Shown here: one piece after another, positions 8,408 through 19,100 of the stretch
Numbering within the stretch: position 1 is the stretch's first letter
Layout: each line of letters begins with the position of its first letter
NCBI GenBank assembly: GCA_963556495.2
Contig: OY747716.1
Location: 47,715,818 to 47,779,817, forward strand
DNA length: 64,000 bases
Source of the DNA: Valencia hispanica
Lineage: Eukaryota > Chordata > Actinopteri > Cyprinodontiformes > Valenciidae
Direction of reading: 5' to 3'
Notes under the pieces: model-generated
Databases searched by the model: none
The model's input: only the letters and a program-made list of their open reading frames with translations
What the model was told of the DNA's origin: nothing
Made by a program: the position numbers and the translations under genes

Positions 8408-8653
8408 GGAAATAAACACTGACTTATGAAAAAATGGTACATATTGATTCTTTTGGCACCATGACCACCACAAAGGGCTTGAAGCTAGGCGGGCAAATAC
8501 AAAACAGTTTGTGAGGCTCTGTGTGTTGGGACGACTTACTTTCAGAACCACCGACAACAATTTTAAGGAATTTTAATTACAGCAGGTCTGCTTTCCAATG
8601 TTTCTGTCTCCAGCACCAGTGCAGTTTGCATACATAGCTAACAGATTTTCTCA
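8408..8653. other. Segment present only in copy B, nothing recognised
   Basis: This is the first 246 bp of the 354 bp missing from copy A. No repeat family or coding frame is recognised. The remaining part, from 8,654, is the L2 3' tail. Confidence 0.5.
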
Positions 8654-9435
8654 AGGCAATTTTATTTGTTTAGCAACACTTTCAACAACAAGGTGATTCA
8701 AGGTGGTTTACATGATTTGGGGGTGAAATAAAAATAGCAGTAAAACACAGATAAAGCATATAAAGTAAAAACAGCAATAAGGCGTGATGTACACACAAAA
8801 CATGATACATTTAAGCATTAATCAAAGGCAGCTCTAAATAGATGAGTTTTTAGTTCTGATTTAGAACAGCTCAGTGGGGGGGGGGGGGGGGTTGCTATAG
8901 TAACAGTAGATCTTCAACATACTTTGGTGCTAAGCCATTCAATGATTTATAAACTAGTAAAAGTATTTAGAAGTCTATTCTCTGCGCTACAGGGAGCCAG
9001 TGTAAGGACTTTAGAACTGGGGTGATGTGCTCTACTTTCCTGGTTCTAGTGAGGAACACGAGCAGCAGCGTTCTGGATCAGCTGCAGCTGTCTGATTGAC
9101 TTTTTAGGCAGACCTGTGAAGACGCTGTTGCAGTAATCAATCCGACTAAAGATAAACGCATGGATGAGTTTTTCTAGGTCGTGTTGCGACATCAGTCCTT
9201 TAATTCTAGAAATGTTCTTCAGGTGATAGAACGCTGACCTTGTTATTGACCTTTATGTGACCCTGGATGTTCAGGTCTGAGTCCATTACTACACCTAGAT
9301 TTCAGGCCTGATCTGTAGTTTCTAGCTGGATTAACTGAAGCTGTGTTGACTGTTGATCGTTCCTCTTTAGGTCCGAAAGTAATTACTTCTGTTTTGTTTC
9401 TGTTCAGCTGGAGAAAGTTATGGCACATCCATCCA
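8654..9435 (-). mobile_element. L2-type LINE fragment, minus strand, with internal deletion
   Basis: Read on the minus strand from 9,435 it starts at the [10 protein letters not shown] region, passes through KLIHAFI.SRIDYCN (about 9,150), PKKSIRQLQLIQNAAAR (about 9,080) and LAPKYVEDL (about 8,925), then jumps through a run of 16 C into the 3' UTR and ends at AAATAAAATTGCCTT (8,654). Compared with the forward fragment at 9,436-9,840, roughly 150-170 bp of the last coding part are missing at the C run. The ORF has stops and frame changes and cannot be functional. Confidence 0.8.
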
Positions 9436-9840
9436 GTATGTTGAAGATCTACTGTTACTATACCAGCCACCCGCCGCCCCCGACCACTCAGGTCCTCCAA
9501 CTCTGGCCTACTAAACATCCCTAGAATCAGAACCAAACATGGAGAAGCAGCTTTCAGTTTCTATGATCCTCTTATCTGGAACAGACTTCCTGACGACTGC
9601 AAAGCTGCTGAAACACTGAGTTCTTTTAAATCACAACTAAAAACGTTTCTGTTCAGAGCTGCCTTTGAGTAATGCTTTCATGTATCATATGTTCTGTGTG
9701 CGCTTCTTGCTTTAATGCTGTTTTTACTTTATATGCTTTGTCTGTGTTTTACTGCTATTTTTATTTTACCTCTTAATCATATAAAGCACCTTGAATTACC
9801 TTGTTGTTGAAAGTGTTGCTATACAAATAAAATTGCCTAG
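9436..9840 (+). mobile_element. L2-type LINE 3' fragment, plus strand, head to head with 8654-9435
   Basis: Begins at [12 protein letters not shown], continues through the C-terminal coding motif [16 protein letters not shown] and SSFKSQLKTFLFRAAFE-like sequence, then the 3' UTR, ending TATACAAATAAAATTGCCTA at about 9,838. The first 27 bp (9,436-9,462) are the perfect reverse complement of 8,896-8,922 in the neighbouring minus-strand fragment. The copy is more divergent from the fragments in copies A and B than those are from each other. Confidence 0.8.
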
Positions 9841-9844
9841 CCTT

Positions 9845-10349
9845 ATCACACCATCTGTGAAGCATGGTGGTGGCAGCATCATGCTGTGGCGATGCTTCCA
9901 GGCAGCAAAACGGTTAGTTTCCATCTGCCAGAGAACATTTACTCTCCAGTAAGACAACGACCCGAAGCGTCCAGCTAAAGCTACACAGAGATGGTTCTGG
10001 ATTGGCCCAGTCAAAGTCCAGATCTCAATCCCATAAGAAAGCTGAGGCGGGACTCAAAAAGAGCTTTTTACAGCTGATCCTGATGCAACCTGACAGAGCT
10101 GGAAGAGTTTAGCAGCAAGGATGGCGTAAGGTTGCAGCCAAAGGTTCATCTACTATAAACACTGACATAAAGGGGGAGAATAATTATCCAATCACTTGTT
10201 TTATGTTCAATACTTTTATTTAATTGCCATTATTCTGTAGAAATCAGTTGTCACTTTGAGATTAAAGGGTTGTTTTGTGTATTTTGTCTTAAAGCAATAA
10301 AAAGCGTAAAACATCCAAGGGGGTGAATACTTTTCATACCCAACGTTAC
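9845..10349 (+). mobile_element. Tc1/mariner transposon relic (3' half of transposase and 3' end)
   Basis: Plus-strand translation gives TPSVKHGGGSIMLWRCF, then in a second frame DNDPKRPAKATQRWFW (the QDNDPKHTA block with the second catalytic aspartate), and in a third frame SPDLNPIRK, where the family has SPDLNPIE; the catalytic glutamate is lost. The 3' end reads CCAAGGGGGTGAATACTTTT, typical of Tc1-like elements. The N-terminal DNA-binding part and left inverted repeat are missing. Transposase of this family performs cut-and-paste DNA transposition at TA; this copy cannot. Confidence 0.85.
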
Positions 10350-10830
10350 ATGACATATTCAGTCTCATTGGTGGAACAGCACTGATTTTGGAGGGAAGAC
10401 GACGTACCTGTCACACTTTCCTTCAGAGTTTACACTTTCATGAATCGGGAACTGTCCTCCGATGATGATGTTTCCCCGGAGATTTGGCTTCTAAAAGGGA
10501 TTCACTCGAGTGAAAAAACGCCAAAAAGCTTCATCTTCTTTGCTCGGTTCCACTTTTGTCCTAATTTAAATTCCTCCGAGAAGCCAGCTCTAAGATCTCA
10601 GTTCTGCGTGTTTCTCTGGCGTGACGATGAAAGACTAGAGAGCCGAAGTGCTTGAGTTTTTAAATACAACCATGAAAAAACAAAAACAATGTTTGGCATG
10701 TTTGCTTTTACAAGCGACGTCTGTTCCTCTCCATCGAGCGTGCGAAATTCAAAATAAAAACACTGTCCCCTTCCTTGTTTTGATAACAACGCTCTGTTAT
10801 TCTGCGTATTTGAAGGGTTGTTTTGGTTCC
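10350..10830. other. Unrecognised segment
   Basis: Two small open frames (10,440-10,655 plus, 71 residues; 10,598-10,789 minus, 63 residues) have no recognised domain and no conservation evidence available to me. No repeat family is recognised. Confidence 0.4.
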
Positions 10831-11060
10831 CTTTAAATCAAGACTAAAACCCCGTCTGTGTAGAGCTGCCTTTGATTAATAATTTACTGGAACATTGTTA
10901 GTTTTTATCTGTTTTTCAACCTTTCATCACTTTCCTTTCTTACGCCGCTGTAATGAACTGTTCTTCTTGTTTTCTTTTGCTGTTTTATCTTTTTATCATG
11001 TAAACGACTGAATCGCCTTGCTGCTGAAATGCGCTTCGCGAATAAACTGCCTCGCCTTAT
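10831..11060 (+). mobile_element. Old L2-type LINE 3' tail
   Basis: Starts at CTTTAAATCAAGACTAAAAC (FKSRLK motif) and GTAGAGCTGCCTTTGATTAA and ends TTGCTGCTGAAATGCGCTTC, then GCGAATAAACTGCCTCGCCT, aligning with the 3' UTR and terminus of the other L2 fragments in the window but more diverged. It ends about 30 bp before the giant tandem array. Confidence 0.7.
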
Positions 11061-11089
11061 ACACTATGGAGCTAGAATTGGGACTTTAG

Positions 11090-11168
11090 TTTTGTACTTG
11101 TAACTTTTGGTTCTGTACTTGTAACTTTTGGTTCTGTACTTGTAACTTTTGGTTCTGTACTTGTAACT
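11090..11168 (+). repeat. Array left edge: 21-bp variant units
   Basis: The first units differ from the interior: three near-identical 21-mers with TTTTGGTTCTGTACTTGTAA, a GGTTC variant I did not find elsewhere in the array. Diverged edge units are usual where homogenisation does not reach the end of an array. The flank (CTAGAATTGGGACTTTAG) is unrelated. Confidence 0.85.
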
Positions 11169-11559
11169 TTTTATTTGTACTTGTAACTTATGTTTTGTAC
11201 TTGTAACTTATTTGTACTTGTAACTTATGTTTTGTACTTGTAACTTATTATTTGTACTTGTAACTTATTTGTACTTGTAACTTATGTTTTGTACTTGTAA
11301 CTTATTATTTGTACTTGTAACTTAAGGTTAGTAACTTGTAACTTTATGTGTACTTGTAACTTATGTTTTGTACTTGTAACTTATTTGTACTTGTAACTTA
11401 TGTTTTGTACTTGTAACTTATTATTTGTACTTGTAACTTATTATTTGTACTTGTAACTTACGGTTTGTACTTGTAACTTATTATTTGTACTTGTAACTTA
11501 TGTTTTGTACTTGTAACTTATTATTTGTACTTGTAACTTATTATTTGTACTTGTAACTT

Positions 11560-13300
11560 ACGGTTTGTAACTTGTAACTTTTTATTTGTACTTGTAACTT
11601 ATTATTTGTACTTGTAACTTATTATTTGTACTTGTAACTTACGGTTTGTACTTGTAACTTATTATTTGTACTTGTAACTTATTATTTGTACTTGTAACTT
11701 ATTATTTGTACTTGTAACTTACATTTTGTAACTTGTAACTTTTTATTTGTACTTGTAACTTATTATTTGTACTTGTAACTTACGGTTTGTAACTTGTAAC
11801 TTTTTATTTGTACTTGTAACTTATTATTTGTACTTGTAACTTATTATTTGTACTTGTAACTTACGGTTTGTACTTGTAACTTATTATTTGTACTTGTAAC
11901 TTATGTTTTGTACTTGTAAATTATGTTTTGTACTTGTAACTTACGGTTTGTACTTGTAACTTATTATTTGTACTTGTAACTTATGTTTTGTACTTGTAAC
12001 TTATTATTTGTACTTGTAACTTATTATTTGTACTTGTAACTTACGGTTTGTAACTTGTAACTTTTTCTTTGTACTTGTAACTTATTATTTGTACTTGTAA
12101 CTTATTATTTGTACTTGTAACTTACGGTTTGTACTTGTAACTTTTTATTTGTACTTGTAACTTATGTTTTGTACTTGTAACTTATTATTTGTACTTGTAA
12201 CTTATTATTTGTACTTGTAACTTACGGTTTGTAACTTGTAACTTTTTATTTGTACTTGTAACTTATTATTTGTACTTGTAACTTATTATTTGTACTTGTA
12301 ACTTACGGTTTGTACTTGTAACTTATTATTTGTACTTGTAACTTATTATTTGTACTTGTAACTTATTATTTGTACTTGTAACTTACATTTTGTAACTTGT
12401 AACTTTTTATTTGTACTTGTAACTTATTATTTGTACTTGTAACTTACGGTTTGTAACTTGTAACTTTTTATTTGTACTTGTAACTTATTATTTGTACTTG
12501 TAACTTATTATTTGTACTTGTAACTTACGGTTTGTACTTGTAACTTATTATTTGTACTTGTAACTTATGTTTTGTACTTGTAAATTATGTTTTGTACTTG
12601 TAACTTATTTGTACTTGTAACTTATGTTTTGTACTTGTAACTTATTATTTGTACTTGTAACTTATTATTTGTACTTGTAACTTACGGTTTGTACTTGTAA
12701 CTTTTTATTTGTACTTGTAACTTATGTTTTGTACTTGTAACTTATTATTTGTACTTGTAACTTATTATTTGTACTTGTAACTTACGGTTTGTAACTTGTA
12801 ACTTTTTATTTGTACTTGTAACTTATTATTTGTACTTGTAACTTATTATTTGTACTTGTAACTTACGGTTTGTACTTGTAACTTATTATTTGTACTTGTA
12901 ACTTATTATTTGTACTTGTAACTTATTATTTGTACTTGTAACTTACATTTTGTAACTTGTAACTTTTTATTTGTACTTGTAACTTATTATTTGTACTTGT
13001 AACTTACGGTTTGTAACTTGTAACTTTTTATTTGTACTTGTAACTTATTATTTGTACTTGTAACTTATTATTTGTACTTGTAACTTACGGTTTGTACTTG
13101 TAACTTATTATTTGTACTTGTAACTTATGTTTTGTACTTGTAAATTATGTTTTGTACTTGTAACTTACGGTTTGTACTTGTAACTTATTATTTGTACTTG
13201 TAACTTATGTTTTGTACTTGTAACTTATTATTTGTACTTGTAACTTATTATTTGTACTTGTAACTTACGGTTTGTAACTTGTAACTTTTTCTTTGTACTT
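11560..13300 (+). repeat. Left-end higher-order repeat, about 560/664 bp
   Basis: Rare marker variants recur together. The ACATTTTGTAAC unit is at 11,721, 12,385 and 12,945, and the TAAATTATG unit at 11,917, 12,581 and 13,141. Both sets are spaced 664 then 560 bp, so a block of about 28-33 units has been duplicated as a whole. Confidence 0.8.
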
Positions 13301-16190
13301 GTAACTTATTATTTGTACTTGTAACTTATTATTTGTACTTGTAACTTACGGTTTGTACTTGTAACTTATTATTTGTACTTGTAACTTATGTTTTGTACTT
13401 GTAACTTATTATTTGTACTTGCAACTTATTATTTGTACTTGTAACTTACGGTTTGTAACTTGTAACTTTTTATTTGTACTTGTAACTTATTATTTGTACT
13501 TGTAACTTATTATTTGTACTTGTAACTTATTTGTACTTGTAACTTACGGTTTGTAACTTGTAACTTTTTATTTGTACTTGTAACTTATTATTTGTACTTG
13601 TAACTTATTATTTGTACTTGTAACTTACGGTTTGTACTTGTAACTTATTATTTGTACTTGTAACTTATGTTTTGTACTTGTAACTTATTATTTGTACTTG
13701 TAACTTATTATTTGTACTTGTAACTTACGGTTTGTAACTTGTAACTTTTTATGTGTACTTGTAACTTATGTTTTGTACTTGTAACTTATTTTTTGTACTT
13801 GTAACTTACGGTTTGTACTTGTAACTTATTATTTGTACTTGTAACTTATTATTTGTACTTGTAACTTACGGTTTGTACTTGTAACTTATTATTTGTACTT
13901 GTAACTTATGTTTTGTACTTGTAACTTATGTTTTGTACTTGTAACTTATTATTTGTACTTGTAACTTATTATTTGTACTTGTAACTTATGTTTTGTACTT
14001 GTAACTTTTTACGTGTACTTGTAACTTATGTTTTGTACTTGTAACTTATTATTTGTACTTGTAACTTATTATTTGTACTTGTAACTTACGGTTTGTACTT
14101 GTAACTTATTATTTGTACTTGTAACTTATTATTTGTACTTGTAACTTATTTGTACTTGTAACTTATGTTTTGTACTTGTAACTTATGTTTTGTACTTGTA
14201 ACTTATTATTTGTACTTGTAACTTATTATTTGTACTTGTAACTTATGTTTTGTACTTGTAACTTATTATTTGTACTTGTAACTTATTATTTGTACTTGTA
14301 ACTTACGGTTTGTACTTGTAACTTATTATTTGTACTTGTAACTTATGTTTTGTACTTGTAACTTATTATTTGTACTTGTAACTTATTATTTGTTCTTGTA
14401 ACTTACGGTTTGTAACTTGTAACTTTTTCTTTGTACTTGTAACTTTTTTTTTGTACTTGTAACTTATTATTTGTACTTGTAACTTACGGTTTGTACTTGT
14501 AACTTATTATTTGTACTTGTAACTTATGTTTTGTACTTGTAACTTATTATTTGTACTTGTAACTTATTATTTGTACTTGTAACTTACGGTTTGTAACTTG
14601 TAACTTTTTATTTGTACTTGTAACTTATTATTTGTACTTGTAACTTATTTGTACTTGTAACTTATGTTTTGTACTTGTAACTTATTATTTGTACTTGTAA
14701 CTTAAGGTTAGTAACTTGTAACTTTATGTGTACTTGTAACTTATGTTTTGTACTTGTAACTTATTTGTACTTGTAACTTATGTTTTGTACTTGTAACTTA
14801 TTATTTGTACTTGTAACTTACGGTTTGTACTTGTAACTTACGGTTTGTACTTGTAACTTATTATTTGTACTTGTAACTTATGTTTTGTACTTGTAACTTA
14901 TTATTTGTACTTGTAACTTATAATTTGTACTTTTAATTTACGGTTTGTAACTTGAAACTTTTTATTTGTACTTGTAACTTATTATTTGTACTTGTAACTT
15001 ATTATTTGTACTTGTAACTTATTTGTACTTGTAACTTATGTTTTGTACTTGTAACTTATGTTTTGTACTTGTAACTTATTATTTGTACTTGTAACTTATT
15101 ATTTGTACTTGTAACTTATGTTTTGTACTTGTAACTTATTATTTGTACTTGTAACTTATTATTTGTACTTGTAACTTACGGTTTGTACTTGTAACTTATT
15201 ATTTGTACTTGTAACTTATGTTTTGTACTTGTAACTTATTATTTGTACTTGTAACTTATTATTTGTACTTGTAACTTACGGTTTGTAACTTGTAACTTTT
15301 TCTTTGTACTTGTAACTTATTATTTGTACTTGTAACTTATTATTTGTACTTGTAACTTACGGTTTGTACTTGTAACTTATTATTTGTACTTGTAACCTTT
15401 GTTTTGTACTTGTAACTTATTATTTGTACTTGTAACTTATTATTTGTACTTGTAACTTACGGTTTGTAACTTGTAACTTTTTATTTGTACTTGTAACTTA
15501 TTATTTGTACTTGTAACTTACGGTTTGTAACTTGTAACTTTTTATTTGTACTTGTAACTTATTATTTGTACTTGTAACTTATTTGTACTTGTAACTTATG
15601 TTTTGTACTTGTAACTTATGTTTTGTACTTGTAACTTATGTTTTGTACTTGTAACTTTTTATTTGTACTTGTAACTTATTATTTGTACTTGTAACTTATT
15701 TGTACTTGTAACTTCTGTTTTGTACTTGTAACTTACGGTTTGTACTTGTAACTTATTATTTGTACTTGTAACTTATGTTTTGTACTTGTAACTTATTATT
15801 CGTACTTGTAACTTATAATTTGTACTTGTAACTTACGGTTTGTAACTTGTAACCTTTTATTTGTACTTGTAACTTATTATTTGTACTTGTAACTTATTAT
15901 TTGTACTTGTAACTTATTTGTACTTGTAACTTATGTTTTGTACTTGTAACTTATGTTTTGTACTTGTAACTTATTATTTGTACTTGTAACTTATTATTTG
16001 TACTTGTAACTTATGTTTTGTACTTGTAACTTATTATTTGTACTTGTAACTTATTATTTGTACTTGTAACTTACGGTTTGTACTTGTAACTTATTATTTG
16101 TACTTGTAACTTATGTTTTGTACTTGTAACTTATTATTTGTACTTGTAACTTATTATTTGTACTTGTAACTTACGGTTTGTAACTTGTAA

Positions 16191-19100
16191 CTCTTTCTTT
16201 GTACTTGTAACTTATTATTTGTACTTGTAACTTATTATTTGTACTTGTAACTTACGGTTTGTACTTGTAACTTATTATTTGTACTTGTAACTTATGTTTT
16301 GTACTTGTAACTTATTATTTGTACTTGTAACTTATTATTTGTACTTGTAACTTACGGTTTATAACTTGTAACTTTTTATTTGTACTTGTAACTTATTATT
16401 TGTACTTGTAACTTACGGTTTGTAACTTGTAACTTTTAATTTGTACTTGTAACTTATTATTTGTACTTGTAACTTATTTGTACTTGTAACTTATGTTTTG
16501 TACTTGTAACTTATGTTTTTTACTTGTAACTTATTATTTGTACTTGTAACTTATTATTTGTACTTGTAACTTATTTGTACTTGTAACTTATGTTTTGTAC
16601 TTGTAACTTATGTTTTGTACTTGTAACTTTTTATGTGTACTTGTAACTTATGTGTTGTACTTGTAACTTATTATTTGTACTTGTAACTTACGGTTTGTAC
16701 TTGTAACTTATTATTTGAACTTGTAGCTTATTATTTGTACTTGTAACTTATTATTTGTACTTGTAACTTACGGTTTGTACTTGTAACTTATTATTTGAAC
16801 TTGTAACTTATTATTTGTACTTGTAACTTATTATTTGTACTTGTAACTTACGGTTTGTACTTGTAACTTATTATTTGTACTTGTAACTTATGTTTTGTAC
16901 TTGTAACTTATTATTTGTACTTGTAACTTACGGTTTGTACTTGTAACTTATTATTTGTACTTGTAACTTATGTTTTGTACTTGTAACTTATTATTGTTAC
17001 TTGTAACTTATTATTTGTACTTGTAACTGACGGTTTGTAACTTGTAACTTTTTATTTGTACTTGTAACTTATGTTTTGTACTTGTAACTTATGTTTTGTA
17101 CTTGTAACTTATCATTTGTACTTGTAACTTATTATTTGTACTTGTAACTTATTTATACTTGTAACTTTTTATTTGTACTTGTAACTTATTTGTACTTGTA
17201 ACTTATGTTTTGTACTTGTAACTTATGTTTTGTACTTGTAACTTTTTATGTGTACTTGTAACTTATGTGTTGTACTTGTAACTTATTATTTGTACTTGTA
17301 ACTTACGGTTTGTACTTGTAACTTATTATTTGAACTTGTAACTTATTATTTGTACTTGTAACTTATTATTTGTACTTGTAACTTACGGTTTGTACTTGTA
17401 ACTTATTATTTGAACTTGTAACTTATTATTTGTACTTGTAACTTATTATTTGTACTTGTAACTTACGGTTTGTACTTGTAACTTATTATTTGAACTTGTA
17501 ACTTATTATTTGTACTTGTAACTTATTATTTGTACTTGTAACTTACGGTTTGTACTTGTAACTTATTATTTGAACTTGTAACTTATTATTTGTACTTGTA
17601 ACTTATTATTTGTACTTGTAACTTACGGTTTGTACTTGTAACTTATTATTTGTACTTGTAACTTATGTTTTGTACTTGTAACTTATTATTTGTACTTGTA
17701 ACTTATTATTTGTACTTGTAACTTACGGTTTGTAACTTGTAACTTTTTCTTTGTACTTGTAACTTATTATTTGTACTTGTAACTTATTATTTGTACTTGT
17801 AACTTACGGTTTGTACTTGTAACTTATTATTTGTACTTGTAACTTATGTTTTGTACTTGTAACTTATTATTTGTACTTGTAACTTATTATTTGTACTTGT
17901 AACTTACGGTTTGTACTTGTAACTTATTATTTGTACTTGTAACTTATGTTTTGTACTTGTAACTTATTATTTGTACTTGTAACTTATTATTTGTACTTGT
18001 AACTTACGGTTTGTAACTTGTAACTTTTTATTTGTACTTGTAACTTATTATTTGTACTTGTAACTTACGGTTTGTAACTTGTAACTTTTTATTTGTACTT
18101 GTAACTTATTATTTGTACTTGTAACTTATTTGTACTTGTAACTTATGTTTTGTACTTGTAACTTATGTTTTGTACTTGTAACTTATGTTTTGTACTTGTA
18201 ACTTTTTATTTGTACTTGTAACTTATTATTCGTACTTGTAACTTATAATTTGTACTTGTAACTTACGGTTTGTAACTTGTAACCTTTTATTTGTACTTGT
18301 AACTTATTATTTGTACTTGTAACTTATTATTTGTACTTGTAACTTATTTGTACTTGTAACTTATGTTTTGTACTTGTAACTTATGTTTTGTACTTGTAAC
18401 TTATTATTTGTACTTGTAACTTATTATTTGTACTTGTAACTTATGTTTTGTACTTGTAACTTATTATTTGTACTTGTAACTTATTATTTGTACTTGTAAC
18501 TTACGGTTTGTACTTGTAACTTATTATTTGTACTTGTAACTTATGTTTTGTACTTGTAACTTATTATTTGTACTTGTAACTTATTATTTGTACTTGTAAC
18601 TTACGGTTTGTAACTTGTAACTCTTTCTTTGTACTTGTAACTTATTATTTGTACTTGTAACTTATTATTTGTACTTGTAACTTACGGTTTGTACTTGTAA
18701 CTTATTATTTGTACTTGTAACTTATGTTTTGTACTTGTAACTTATTATTTGTACTTGTAACTTATTATTTGTACTTGTAACTTACGGTTTGTAACTTGTA
18801 ACTTTTTATTTGTACTTGTAACTTATTATTTGTACTTGTAACTTACGGTTTGTAACTTGTAACTTTTAATTTGTACTTGTAACTTATTTGTACTTGTAAC
18901 TTATTTGTACTTGTAACTTATGTTTTGTACTTGTAACTTATGTTTTGTACTTGTAACTTATTATTTGTACTTGTAACTTATTATTTGTACTTGTAACTTA
19001 TTTGTACTTGTAACTTATGTTTTGTACTTGTAACTTATGTTTTGTACTTGTAACTTTTTATGTGTACTTGTAACTTATGTGTTGTACTTGTAACTTATTA

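Larger units (their letters stand above)
5908..8891 (+). repeat. Segmental duplication, copy B (direct repeat of 1-2624)
   Basis: This is the second copy of the block at the window start. It is the longer and less damaged version: it keeps 354 bp missing from copy A (8,408-8,761 region), an open MADF-type frame at 7,249-7,620, and an uninterrupted L2 frame at 6,384-6,623. It ends, as a match to copy A, at a run of 16 G (8,876-8,891). Beyond that, copy B continues into L2 sequence while copy A continues into unrelated DNA. The 3.3 kb between the copies (2,625-5,907) is single-copy in this window. Confidence 0.93.

Noticed and set aside
9243..9536. Minus-strand 97-codon open frame spanning the L2 junction
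   Set aside because: It contains [17 protein letters not shown] from the minus-strand L2 fragment, preceded by antisense of the forward fragment; a junction artefact, not a gene.
9796..10014. Minus-strand open frame over the Tc1 relic
   Set aside because: The transposase motifs KHGGGSIMLW and DNDPKRPAK read on the plus strand.
10440..10836. Small open frames of 62-71 codons
   Set aside because: No domain, start context or conservation evidence; chance lengths for this composition.
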